From Carya illinoinensis (Eukaryota > Streptophyta > Magnoliopsida > Fagales > Juglandaceae), in the NCBI RefSeq assembly GCF_018687715.1, contig NC_056757.1:2604501-2668500 (forward strand): a DNA stretch of 64,000 nt, read 5' to 3'. The translations under genes and the position numbers were made by a program. This document shows positions 44,692-55,730 of this stretch, piece after piece. The notes under the pieces are model-generated. The model ran no database searches and was not told where the DNA came from. It saw only the letters and a program-made list of their open reading frames with translations. Numbering within the stretch: position 1 is the stretch's first letter; each line of letters opens with the position of its first letter.

Positions 44692-46227
44692 TCATAGATT
44701 CAATTTAGAGGCACGGGTAATTACCAGTTTACTACTGCGTAATTTTTTGTGACCATCCTCACTCTGTTTTTTTACTCCCTCCCTTATATCCGAATCAGAG
44801 GACACATCATTATGCAAAACAATTTTTCCCTCCCCCATCTCCGGATCCGAAAGACAAGCCATAAGAACATTACTGTCCCCTATCATCTCCTTCTCTGTAC
44901 TCGGCTCAACCGACTGAAGGTCACGTACCTGTTCTGCATGGGCTACCACAATGGAAACAAGATCCTCCTGAGACACATCAACTAGAAGCAGCCCCAGTTC
45001 TTCAGTTATACTCTGTACGTGCACAACATCATCATTCTCCGCATGCCCCATAGCGTCTTCTATACCCGGTTCTTCAGTCATACTCTGTACGTGCACCATT
45101 GGATAATCTTAAGCTATCTCACTGCACTCCACTGCTCTTGGGACCACCTCCACGGAATCAAAACATGGCCTTTCCAGCACCTCTGAATTCACTGGCACCA
45201 TCACCGCCGAAACAGAGCATAGAGCCTCTGCATTAGCAGCCGTTACCTTATCTTCAGAACCGTGACCCTGTAGCTCCTTCCGTTGTACTTCTTCCACTTT
45301 CTGTTCTTCCGTATTAATTATAGGCTCAACCTTGCTCACCACTACCACATCCGACGTACACTGCTCAGCCACTTCTTGCACTGCAATGTTCAAACCCGAT
45401 GACTCCACCTCTTTTAACTGTTTCGGCACAATCTGATATTCCATCCGAACCTGTTTTTTCCCTTTATCCTTCGGTAAAACACCCTTCTTACATGTCTTCA
45501 AGTTATGGCCCTGTACTTTACATAGAGAGCAAAAAGCCGGCATCGTCTCATATACAATCTCCTGCAACTGACTTGTAGGACAAGATGGCGCACCAATCTA
45601 GAACGAATCCAGGGGGGATTTAGCAACATCCAAGCAGACCCTTGCACCATCTGTTCTAGTGGCACACCTTGTAGCATTGTCAATCCGAATAAGCTTTCCA
45701 ATAGGTGACGTGATGCTTTTCAAGATAGATGGGTGATAAAAATTCGGAGCCAACCCAGGGAGAAATATCCAAACGGGAACCACCGATGGCTCCTCCTCCT
45801 CAGAAAAATCAGGCGTCCAATGAAACGAACGGTAAACCACCCTATTTATGTCACAAGCTTCCCTCGAGAATGCCTTGTTAAAATCCTCCTTCGATGTTAA
45901 CCGGACAAACACATTCCGTGGCCTTCTCATGGCTGAAACCATCGCCACACCAGATAAACCCCATCTATTTTTAATGAATATCCTAATCGCATCCAACGAT
46001 GGTCTCTGCCTAAGGAACTTCAGCACCAGTCAGAACTGAAAAGGTTCAGTCGACTTCAACATCTCCTCCTTTGAAAACAGGAAATAAATTTCTCCATCCA
46101 TGGTTTTATGAGCCCTTGGTGGCAGCTGCACATTAGGAATCGGCTAAGGGGCTGCAGAAACCAGTTCTGCAAATGATCGGTTGGCCGCCAGCAGCATAGG
46201 GCCATCAAAGCCACTCACGGCAGCCAT
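44692..46227 (-). pseudogene. LINE ORF1 (DUF4283-like RNA-binding protein with zinc knuckle)
   Basis: A single register of about 511 codons runs from the ATG at 46227 to the stop at 44692, overlapping the ORF2 start by four bases. The N-terminal part (about residues 45-200) resembles the DUF4283 domain of plant LINE ORF1, with FLFSKEEML and VPVWIFLPGL. A CCHC knuckle CSLCKVQGHNLKTC follows near residue 235. The C-terminal half is acidic and contains a repeated phrase (VHVQS.TEE). Stops at about 46145, 46036, 45598 and 45109 break it. At 45598 Trp would restore the family motif FWIGAPS-type. The protein would normally coat LINE RNA. Confidence 0.82.
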
Positions 46228-46253
46228 GCAAAGAACGTGAAACAAACCCTAGA

Positions 46254-46256
<3 letters not shown>

Positions 46257-46288
<32 letters not shown>
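46257..46288. repeat. (AT)n microsatellite at the LINE 5' border
   Basis: About 32 bases of alternating A and T lie immediately beyond the LINE ORF1 leader. Confidence 0.85.
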
Positions 46289-46293
<5 letters not shown>

Positions 46294-46454
46294 CTATTAA
46301 ACTAGAAAACTGGACATAACCGGTAATACCGAAGGTACCGATTTAGAAGAGTAACCGGTGCGTAATCAGTTTTCTAAAATGTAAAGCTGATGTATACTGG
46401 TTCGGTCCCAAATATTGTTCAAAACCAGACCAAATCTGATCGGTTACACTCCTA

Positions 46455-46462
46455 AAGATATT
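46455..46462. other. 8-bp target-site duplication AAGATATT, right copy
   Basis: Exact repeat of 39116-39123. Confidence 0.88.
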
Positions 46463-48085
46463 CGTCTCTCCATTTCACAGCAAACGTCCTTTCTGGGCGA
46501 AACCCACATGTGGCTTGAGAAAAAAGAACTACTACTAATGAGAATTCTAACTGTCAAAAACCTTGTACTCAAGCAACAACCACTAATCAATTTTCAACGG
46601 TGTTTATTACTCATGACTTAGGGATGCAACTTTCTGGTCGAAGAATATTACTAGGGGATTGTATCCCTAGTTGTCAATGCTCACTCCTCTCCATCCCTTG
46701 ACCGATAAATCATTACCACTAGTTGTTGTAACTTTTAGATTGTGTTTGGATGTTAAACTGGGTTGAGTTAATCTGAGTTCTTTATGAATAGTAATGAGTT
46801 GAGATAGTTGAATGAGTTTTGTATGATCTACTTAAAATGTGTTTAAGTGTATCTGGATGTTAAGATAAGTTTAAATATATTTAGGAGAAGTTGTAAATAT
46901 ATGGGACCCACCTGACATGATATGTCACAGCTGGTGCAACTGGTAAACTAAAAAAAAAAAAAAAGCATGCAGCCGCGTTCCATTCTTTCACATTTGTATA
47001 AAGCCCACAGATAGAAACACGAAAATCAAGGGATGGAAAGAAGAAACCGAGCTATGGGAAATGAAAGAATAGAAAGGGTGATCTGATGTTTGTCAGTGTG
47101 GGGCCCAAAGATGAGTTGAAAATTGAAATACATTCAATAAAAGTGAAACTTGTGTTTGGATGTCGGAGGCAATCTAAAAATAAACTTATCTCAAATATGT
47201 TCATCATCCAAATGAAGCCTTAATGTTTGTATGGTGAGGAGTAATTGGAAATAGTGGTGGAACTAGCAATTGCATCAATGAGGGCCAACTTTTCTACTGT
47301 GTGACACATTTATATAAAGAGTAATGTTAAATACAAGCTTAGGGTATGCAAACTCTAGGCACTCCATTTAAAAAAAAAAAAAAAAGTGGAGGGCACAATT
47401 AAAAAATAATTTTTTTTCCATACAAGTTCTATATTTACTTATTTTTTCAAAGGAAGTGAGCGAGACATGCACATCCTATGGCTGCAAACATCATTTATCT
47501 TATATAAATTAAAAAGAGATTAAAAAATCATAAAAATATGACTACAAACTATTCTTCTTGTAAATTATCGACCTTAAATAATCTTTCTTGTACTTTCACT
47601 TTAGATTCCATATTAAAAAACTCCATATTGTATAATAAAAAATTTTGGGATCCATATTAATAAGTTTATTATTTTTCCTAAATTTAGTTTTAATTTTAAT
47701 TTTGGAGAAGCCACATCCTTGAAAATGGATAATATATAGAAATTAAACAAAAATTTGAGACTATAAAAAAAAAAAAAAATTGGAGAGAGATATTTCTAGG
47801 TATATTAAAATTTTAAAAAATTTTAAAGATTATAAGAAAATTGTAAAATTTGTTGCGGGAATTTTCTATATTTGTAGAATTATGCATAAAATGTAAGGGA
47901 GTAATTATGTTTTCACAAAGTTTTGGGAGCCATGGACAACATGGGTCCGGCACTAATTGGAAGCTAGGGTCAGGTAAATCTCTCTCTCATTTTTTGATGG
48001 CCATTGTTTTGCTATATCTCTATGTTCATATTAATTTATTTTATTGTCATGAAGGGATCAGGTAATTCTTGTATTAAATATGCGC
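46463..48085. other. Spacer with MITE-like sequence between hAT and gypsy elements
   Basis: 46463-46560 may continue the coding-like fragment described at 38560. A TGTTTGGATGTTAA phrase at about 46744 and an inverted ATCCAAATG at about 47207 could border a MITE of the TTTGGATG kind, with a further tgtttggatgt at 47154. A-runs occur at about 46950, 47370 and 47766. No gene is supported. Confidence 0.35.
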
Positions 48086-48090
48086 ATGCA
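48086..48090. other. Target-site duplication ATGCA, left copy
   Basis: Repeated at 52953-52957 after the right LTR of the gypsy element. Confidence 0.82.
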
Positions 48091-48535
48091 TGTCATGTGT
48101 CTAGGGTGAGTTGATGATGGCTCTAAAGTAGCTAAGCAGTGGTTGTGAAGTGTTCTTGGCAGTAAGAAATGGGTTAAATATCAGTTTTGTTAGTTATACA
48201 TAGAATGGAAAAGCGTAGTCATTTAGTTTAGTGTAAGGAATGCTTGTATATTATATAGATAAAACGTAGTCGTTTGAATTAGTAGTATTACAAAGTCGTT
48301 TTACAAGTTTATAACATGTATATTGTAAAGAGCAAAACGATGTATTTTGATAAATGAAATAAAGTATAACAGAGCTTCGTGGGTTGGGATTGAGGTCAAC
48401 TTTGAATTGTTGCTCAGTCTTGTATCTTCCTTCTCTTCTCTTTCTCTAATCATCTTCTTCTCTTCTATTCATCAATTCTTGGTTCTTGGAGGGTGACTAC
48501 CTCGAATGCGTCATTACTGAAGAGGGCTCATTACA
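48091..48535 (+). repeat. 5' LTR of gypsy element (445 bp)
   Basis: Contains AAACGTAGTCGTTT (48262-48275) and a related AAAAGCGTAGTCATTT (48209-48224). A TATA-like aaagtataacagag sits near 48362, and a pyrimidine-rich stretch follows. Confidence 0.88.
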
Positions 48536-48689
48536 ATTGGTATTAGATTGTCAGTGTACCATGGTTGAGGGTACATGATCCTATGTACATATTCTTGATT
48601 TAGTTAATAACCTGAGATAGAAAGAGAGGCAATTGAAGTAGATTGAAGACACCATTTATTTGATGGTTAAACAGAAATAAGCGGCTCAA

Positions 48690-49600
48690 ATGGATAGAAA
48701 GAATTCAGACAAGAATTTTAATGAGTTGTTACAGTAGATTTCTAAGATTTCTTGTAATGGTTTTGAAGCAAATGGTAATGTAGTGAGAAATCTTCAAGAA
48801 AATGTGAATCTTGGTAATGGGTGTAATCTTGATGTGAATGAAGGCATTGGATAATTGCAGTTTCGAGAGGTAGGAGACAGAACTTTTCATAAGGGGATAA
48901 AGTTGGATTTTCTAAGATTTGGGGGCAAGAACCCATCTGCTTGGATTTATAGGGCCAACTAGTATTTTCTTTATCACCAAGTACCACTTGGGCAAAGAAT
49001 TGTTTTTGCATCTTCCATATGGATGACAATGCTTTAGTTTGGTTCCAAGATGCAAGTGAGGCTGAGACTTTTCACTCATGAGAAATGTTTACTCAAGCTG
49101 TGCAAGTGAGGTTTGGATCTTCTAGATATGATGATCCAATGAAGGCACTGACAAGATTGAAGCAAGTAAGTTTTGTTACTTGTTACAAAACCAAGTTTGA
49201 GTTGTTGTCTAATAGAATCAAGGGAATTTCAGAAAAGAATAAATTGAGTTTTTTTTTTTTTTTAAGTGGCTTACGTGAAAAAGTTAGACTGCTTGTGAGG
49301 ATGTTGAAGCCTATAACTTTAAATGATGCTTTTGGATTGGCCAAAATCCAAGAGCAATACATATGGAGTACAAGGAGGTCGTGGAAAAGTGGTTCATTGG
49401 AGTCTAATCAGAGTAGTTCTGAGTGGGGAGGATCTAAAAGTAGCCCCATGAAAACCATCTTAGGTACACTTAAGTCCTTGCCTACTACAAAGCCGCCTTA
49501 TTAGAAAATATTTGATGTCCAAATGCAGGAAAGAAAGAAAAATTGTTTATGTTACTTTGGTAAGGATAAGTGGCAACAGGGTCCTAAGTGTGTGAAACCA
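48690..49600 (+). pseudogene. Gypsy gag, decayed
   Basis: The longest piece is 49085-49504 (139 codons), with FTQAVQVRFG, DDPMKALTRLKQ, YKTKFELLSNRI and LSGLREKVRLLVRM, the pattern of the retrotransposon gag domain. Upstream fragments (KLDFLRFGGKNPSAWIYRA) are in another register. After the stop at 49502 a zinc-knuckle remnant CYFGKDKWQQGPKC has Gly where the second Cys should be. Confidence 0.75.
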
Positions 49601-49603
49601 TGA

Positions 49604-52480
49604 TTGTATTTGATAAATGATATGAGAATTTTTGACAGTTTTAGCTGTGAAGCATTTGATGGTGAAGCAGTGATTGAGAATGCAGTGGAAGAAATAGAAG
49701 GACATGACAATATAGCTTCTATTTATTTGCAGGTGATGGTGGGAACTCCTAACCCTAAAACTATGAGGGTAATGAGCTACATTAATAAAATAAAAAAAAA
49801 AGGTGGTAATATTGATTGATACTGGTAGTACCCATAACTTTGTGAATATTGTAGTAGTTTCTAAATGTGGCATGTCTTTAAAAATGGATCATATGATTCA
49901 GGTACAAGTAGCAAATGTGGATATGTTAAGTAGTAAATAGAAGATTTCTGACGTTGCTGTGAATGTGCAAGGTACTTTTTTTGCTATGGGATTTTTTGCA
50001 TTAGATCCCAGGGATTGTGTTGTTATATTGGGAATACAGTGGTTGTTGTCCTTAGGTCCAATACTTTGGAATTTTGCAGAATTAAAGATGGAATTCCCAT
50101 ATAGAGGTAGGCCAGTTTGTTTAAAGGGCCTTACATAGAATGTTGAGTTAGTTGATGATAAATAAGTTTCTAGTGTTGCAAAGATAGGGTCAAAAGGGTT
50201 CTAGTTGCAGTTGATGTCTTCTGAGGACAATGTAATTGGGACTTAAGAGAAACAAGAGATTCCTGACTTGTTGCAGAAGCACACTAAGGTTTTTTATGAA
50301 CCTATTGGTTTGCCACCCCAAAGATCTAAAGATCATCATATATTGCTCAAGAATGATTCAATGGCAGTAAGTCTTCGACCCTATAGATATCCTTATTTTT
50401 AGAAAATTGAAATTGAAAAGATAGTTGTTGAATTGTTGAAATTTGAGGTGATCAGACCTAGTCAGTCACCATTCTCTTCTCCAGTTCTAGAAAACTTGAT
50501 GGTTCATTGAGAATGTATATCAACTATAGAGTTTTAAATGCTGCCATTGTTAAAGAAAAATATTTCATTCCAGTTGTGGATGAATTATTAGACGAACTAT
50601 TTGGTTCTACTATTTTTTCCAAACTTGACCTCAAGTCAGGCTATTACCAAATTTGTATGAAAGCTTAAGATGTACATAAGATAGCTTTTAGAACACATGA
50701 GGGGTATTATGAGTTCTTTGTAATGCCATTTAGACTCACAAATGCCCCATTAACATTCCAAGCTCTTACGACTGATGTGTTCAAGTCATTCTTGAGGCAA
50801 TTTGTTAAAGTATTTTTTGATGATATATTTGTCTACAATAAGGATTGGAAATCCCATCTATCCCATTTGGCTACTGTGTTGGAGACATTAGAGAAGAATC
50901 AGTTGTATGTAAAGAAGTTCAAATGCCATTTCTGCACTAAGATTGAATATTTGGGCAATTTGATTTCTAAGAATGGGGTAAAGGTTGATCCTAGGAAGCT
51001 TGAGGCTATGTTAAGTTGACAGTTCCTAAGAATGTCAAGTTTTTAAGAAGTTTTCTAGGGCTGATAGGCTATTATAGGAAGTTTATTAAGGGGTATAGTC
51101 AAGTAGTAGCACCTTTGACTATCCTATTGAAGAAGGATGCATTTAAGTGGTCTGTTGAAGCAAATGGTGCATTTCAGCTATTGAAGTAGGCTGTAACAAG
51201 TCCTCCATTGTTGTTCTTGCTAGATTTTATGCAGAAGTTTGTAATTTAGTGTAATAATTATGGTGGAGGAGTGCGAGCAGTTTTAATACAGAATCAGAGG
51301 CCAATAGCATTTTTAAGTCAAGCTCATAAAGATAAGAATCTCCCCTTGTCAACGTATGAAAAAGAGTTATTGGCATTGGTGATAGCTGTTACGAAATGGA
51401 GGCCATATCTGTTAGGCAATGCCTTTGTCATTAAGATAGACCATCACAGTTTGAAGTACTTGCTTGAGTAGAAGGTGGCCACAACAGCTCAATAGAAATG
51501 GATTTCCAAGTTATCAGGTTATGAATTTTCTATTAAATATAAAAAATGGGTTGACAATAAGGTGGTTGATGCATTCTCTAGAGTGGATGTTTCAGAAAAC
51601 TTCAACATGCTATCTGCCATTTCTTTTCTCACTCCAACTTGGTTGGAAGAATTGAAGCAAGCTTATGTACATTATGAGGTCGCACAACAACAGCTAAGTT
51701 TTTCGCAGAGTGGCTCACCATCCACTTTTGCATTTTCCTTAAGACGTGGGCTTTTGTTTAAAAATGAGAGAATATATGTGCCAAGCTGTTCTGAGTTGAA
51801 GTTAAACATTATGCACTTTTTTCCATGCTAGCCTTGCTGCAATATATTCAGGATTTCAGAAGTCATTACAGCGAGCTATGAGTGATTTTTATTAGCCAAG
51901 AATGAAAAGGGAAGTTAGACAATACATCAAAGAATGTGATGTCTATCAAAGAAATAAAGTTAAGAATATTCACCCTGTAGGTTTGTTACAACCTTTGCCT
52001 ATACCCCCAGTAGATTTAGATTGATTTGTTTATGGATTTTGTTGAAGGTTTGCCTTCCTCAAAGGGATATTCATGCATCTTGGTGATTGTAGACAGACTT
52101 TTGAAGTACTTATATTTTATGGCATTGAAGTACCCCTTTATAGCTGCAAAAGTAATCTCTTTATTATTTGATTGGTCAAGTAGCCTTCAGGCTTGCCTTG
52201 CCACATGATACCTTGATCCATCATGTTTTTCATGTTTCTTCTTTGAAAAATAAGTTGGGGAATCATTTTCACCACTTTCAACTTTGCCTTCAATTGATTT
52301 GCAAAGAGAGTAAGTTCCTAAACCAGAGGCCATTTTACAATTCAGAACCAAGAAATTTAACAATTGACCACTTGTGGCAGTGTTAGTGCAGTGGCAGGGA
52401 GCTATAGTAGAAGATGTCACTTGAGAATCATATTGGAAGTTGCAGGAGAAATTTCCTTACTTTGTGGCCAAGGTACTTTG
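49604..52480 (+). pseudogene. Gypsy pol: protease, reverse transcriptase, RNase H, truncated integrase
   Basis: Protease has IDTGSTHNFVN near 49816. Reverse transcriptase shows [23 protein letters not shown] (50730) and VFFDDIFVYN at about 50813-50840. RNase H follows with STYEKELLALV. Integrase keeps FMDFVEGLPSSKGY and VIVDRL but loses about 250 residues: near 52178 it jumps to FRLALPHDTLIHHVFHVSSL, a sequence normally close to the C-terminus. More than ten stops and several frame changes are present, so no product is expected. Confidence 0.82.
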
Positions 52481-52493
52481 AAGGGGAGGGGTG

Positions 52494-52952
52494 TGTCATG
52501 TGTATAGCGTGAGTTGCTGATGGCTATGAAGTGGCTAAGTAGTGGTTGTAAAGTGTTCTTGGCGAGAAGAAATGGGTTAAATGTTAGTTTTGTTGGTTAG
52601 AAGTAGAATGGAAAAATGTAGTCGTTTGGTTTAGTGTGGGGAATGTTTGTATATTGAGTAGATAAAATGTAATTGTTTGAATTAGTAGTGGCAGAAATAA
52701 CGATGTGGTTTTACACATTTATAACATGTATGTTGTAAAGAGCAAAACTATGTGTTTTGATAAATGAAATGAAGTATAAAAGAGCTCCTTGGGTTGGGAG
52801 TTGGGACTGAGGCCAACTCTAGATTGTTGCTCATTCTTCTATCTTCCTTCTATTCTCTTTCTCTAATCATCTTATTCTCTTCTATTCCTCAATTCTTGGT
52901 TCTTGGAGGGTGACTATCTTGAATACCTCATTATTGAAGTGGGCTCATTACA
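52494..52952 (+). repeat. 3' LTR of gypsy element (459 bp)
   Basis: It matches the 5' LTR throughout, with numerous single-base differences and small indels (for example ggttgggagttgggactgagg against ggttgggattgagg). Confidence 0.88.
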
Positions 52953-52957
52953 ATGCA

Positions 52958-54964
52958 TGAGTTTCTTTATTATATCGTGTGTATATATATATATATATAT
53001 ATTAATTTTATGTGACTTTTGGTGCCCATATACTTGCTTTCAATTGCTCTTTATTATTTATAATAGCCATATCTCAATCATTTTTAAGTTTTGACTAGTG
53101 TGCAATTAAAGGCTCATCATGTTTGAGCTAGCTGTCATCATTCTCTCATTTGGTTGTAGAACCCTTCATATGCATATTAGAATAGTATCATACAAATTGT
53201 GAATTATTTTTAAATTAGAAAGTTGGTTGGGGATTGTGCAATAATAGCTCTCTTATGTAGGTGCAAAAACTGGATGGGACATGGTACAATAGGGATCCTC
53301 TGATGCAATCACTCTATTTATCAATTAAAAACTTAGGTTAATTAGGAAGAAGTCTTAAAACTTTGAACCAGACATTACAGTTAACACATGTGCTAGGCTG
53401 TCCAGATTCAAGTTTGCTTAAAATAGAATTGTGCAAGGGATGATGTGCAAAAGTGCCTATTGGTCAGTGGAAGTGGAAGTAGGAAACTCAAGACTTATGA
53501 TTTATTTATATATTCAAAGTTTTGTGTTATGTAAATTATGACATTGTTAATATAGATATAACCCATGGATGAATAAGAGGCAGTTACATTTGAGATGATG
53601 AGTTGAGCTGGTGGGTGTTTAATTGAATGGTATTTTGTATATGGCTTGATGTAGAAGTAGAGCTGTTTGGGTTTAAGCAATCTTACTTGTTTTTAGGATT
53701 CTCTATTGTACTTGCTTTCAACTATAACTTGATTTGCTAAAGTTAATAGAATTTCCATGTTACCTTATTGTGCATGAAGTTTTGATGTATAATCTAGTTC
53801 TTCCTCCCCCTCCCCCTTGTTATAGTGTGCAACTTGTGTTTTAAGAACATTTGCTCTTTTTGTCTTTATAGTTTTTCTAACGTGTTAATTTGTATACAGC
53901 TTTTGGGTTATAGTGGCAAACCTTTTATATCCTCTAAAGTTGACTACTACAAATATTCCAACTGATGGGTGAGTGGGTCAAGAAGTTTTTAATCTTTCCT
54001 TTGATGCTAGGTCTTTATTGATAATTTGGAAGTGGAGAAATTTGGAAGTAGAAACTCAGTTTAATTGTTGAAAGAAAAATAAAAGGATTGTTGGAGGGGG
54101 CACAACATCTTGGGAGGCCCTATAAATATTAGGCCGCTTATCAGATTCTTTGCCCATTTTTCATAAGGACTCGGCCGGACCCCAAAGGTCTAGTCCATCC
54201 CTAATACCGACGAGATAACCGTTTAAGGATTATATTAGATAAAGATGGTTATCATTTGAGTTAAATATTAGATGAACCCCTTATCCACAAGTTTGAATTT
54301 CAAATAGCAAATGAGTCCGTTATGACATAATAATGGAGATTTCATGGGCTCTATATAAATGGAGAAGCCAGGTATGTAACTATTATCTAATTTATTGGTA
54401 TTCAAAATAGTTTACTTGCTGTGATTATTGACTTAGGTATTAGAGGCGTTCCCACGAACCCCATAGCTACTCTACTCCTTGGTTGCAAGTGGTTGTACAT
54501 CTATGGCGGTGAAACACGTCCATAACAATTATAGTGCTCAAAAAAAGAAAAAAGGAAAAAAAGAAAGGAAAGAAAGAAAAGGATTGCAATTATGCAAACA
54601 TATTGTTCTCCTTGACTACAACATTAAAGTTGGTTCAGAAATAGTTTTTCTGCTAAATTTTGTTTTTTTGTTTGCATTTTACACCTAACACAAAAATCAA
54701 ATAACAAATAATTTTTGTACAACTAAATTCCCCTCTCCCCTAATATTTAGATGTTGTTTTCCTTGTGAAAAAACCATTTCTCCTCCTTCCCTTTATTATG
54801 TTGGATGCAAACATGTTCATTTCTAGATCATTTTAATATTCTGCAAGTTGTATCATGCAAAAAGAAAATATTTTATAATAGATTCTTTTTTGTTGACTAA
54901 GATGAAAAGACTTGTGTAGTTTTTAGTTTTGCTCACTTTGCTGACAATCATGCTAATTTGGGTC
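52958..54964. other. Spacer between gypsy and hAT-like elements
   Basis: Has an (AT)n run at about 52981-53001 and no supported gene. The stretch from about 54089 (TGTTGGAGGGGGCACAAC) to about 54526 (CGTCCATAACA), with a TATATAAATGGAG box at 54353, has the look of a solo LTR, but no target duplication is evident. An A/G-rich simple sequence lies at 54540-54582. Confidence 0.35.
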
Positions 54965-54972
54965 TCAGCAGG
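54965..54972. other. 8-bp target-site duplication TCAGCAGG, left copy
   Basis: Repeated exactly at 55723-55730. Confidence 0.88.
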
Positions 54973-55350
54973 TAGGGCTGTATAAAATACAAAAAATTGA
55001 CCGAAACTGACGCCGGAGATCGGAACCGGCTGGAACAGGAGTAGAACCGGTTGGCACACGGTAGATTTTATTCAAAACCGACGTCCAGCGATTCAGTCCC
55101 GGTTTGAACCTGGGCCGGACCGCTGAACCGACCGATGATTTAAATATATATATATTTTAAATTATACATATATGAAACGACGTCGTTTCACTTAAACTGA
55201 CGTGAAACGGCGTCGTTTTAAGACTTAGTATTTGAAAAAATTAATAAAAGGAACGGCGCCGTTTAACCCTAGGGTTAACACAGCGCATGTTCTCTTCCTC
55301 TTCTTCCCCGTTTCTGTTCTTTTTACTTTTAGATATTTTGCCACCGCCCC

Positions 55351-55395
<45 letters not shown>

Positions 55396-55722
55396 GCGCT
55401 GTAAGCAGCCACGCAAGGTCACCTCCATCGCCAGCTCCCTCCCTCTCTCTCTAATCTCACCTTGCGGTGTCATATATATATATATATATCTCTCTCTCTC
55501 TCTCTCAAAAATCTCAGTCATTGCGGCTTCGTCGCCCTTTCTCACGGTGCACACAACAACCAAAGAGGTCGACGAACCGATCGGAGTTACGTTGAGACCG
55601 AGGACGACGGTTTCCTCCCCATTCTCCAGTCAGTTTCGGTCGAGATTTGTATCATTTTCACCCATCGGTGTGGTTTCGATTTTGGATGAAAAACCGCACC
55701 GATAAGTCGGTTTTCACCCCTA
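54973..55722. mobile_element. Non-autonomous hAT-like element, 750 bp
   Basis: It begins TAGGGCTGTATAAAA and ends TTTTCACCCCTA inside an exact 8-bp duplication. Near the left end are CCGG-rich motifs (aaccggctgg, aaccggttgg, cccggtttgaacc) like those of the element at 39124. The middle has three palindromic AACG-type motifs, a long (CT)n tract (about 55351-55393), (AT)n (55471-55489) and a second (CT)n (55490-55506). No transposase is encoded. Confidence 0.87.
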
Positions 55723-55730
55723 TCAGCAGG

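Larger units (their letters stand above)
39898..44695 (-). pseudogene. LINE ORF2: endonuclease, reverse transcriptase, zinc finger, RNase H
   Basis: It starts at 44695 (MISPILYWNVRGVKSSKSR). The endonuclease shows TGDFNII and LDHAPMV. Reverse transcriptase runs from about 43740 with LIPK, DMAKAYDRVEW, GLRQGDPLSSYLF and the catalytic LLYADDVVIF at about 42630-42659. After the hAT passenger (41643-42395 including one duplication, 753 bp, a multiple of three) the frame resumes with NRVRNKLGGWKLK. A zinc-binding CNCCDQGG region precedes an RNase H domain (LNIDGCSLGNPG, VELKALLIGLK, IESDSW, HHVYREGNAPAD) ending at 39898. The frame changes near 43755. Stops at 44216, 42553, 41326, 40717 and 40018, among others, mostly replace Trp codons. 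It is inactive. Confidence 0.87.
39694..46256 (-). mobile_element. L1-type LINE, nearly full length, inside the hAT-like element
   Basis: A 17-base T run at 39694-39710 is its poly(A) tail on the minus strand. ORF1 and ORF2 follow in order toward 46227. Endonuclease, reverse transcriptase, zinc-binding region and RNase H can all be seen. AATACTATTA occurs on both sides (39678-39687 and 46290-46299), a possible target duplication, but six bases separate it from the tail and an (AT)n run lies at the other end, so the exact borders are uncertain. A 745-bp hAT-like element splits ORF2. Confidence 0.85.
39124..46454. mobile_element. Non-autonomous hAT-like element carrying a nested LINE
   Basis: Ends TAGGGGTGTAA and TTACACTCCTA form inverted repeats with one mismatch. 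Own sequence is about 39124-39690 plus 46257-46454, roughly 0.75 kb, the same size as the two other hAT-like elements in the window. The arms contain GGTACCGG- and CCGGTTCC-type motifs also found in the element at 54973. No transposase is present, so it moved with an enzyme from elsewhere. The rest is a minus-strand LINE and its passenger. Confidence 0.85.
48091..52952 (+). mobile_element. Ty3/gypsy retrotransposon, decayed and internally deleted
   Basis: LTRs 48091-48535 and 52494-52952 begin TGTCATGTG and end CATTACA. A weak primer site (TTGGTATTAGATTG) follows the first and a purine tract (gaaggggagggg) precedes the second. The order gag, protease, reverse transcriptase, RNase H, integrase is that of Ty3/gypsy. 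The length of 4.86 kb is short because much of integrase is missing. LTRs differ at many positions, so it is older than the SIRE-like element. Confidence 0.88.

Noticed and set aside
54089..54526. Solo LTR with a TATA box
   Set aside because: TG...CA-like ends can be placed, but no target duplication or second copy was found in the window.
55225..55705. Open frames across the CT-rich tract
   Set aside because: They are built from (CT)n and (AT)n repeats inside a hAT-like element and have no protein-like features.
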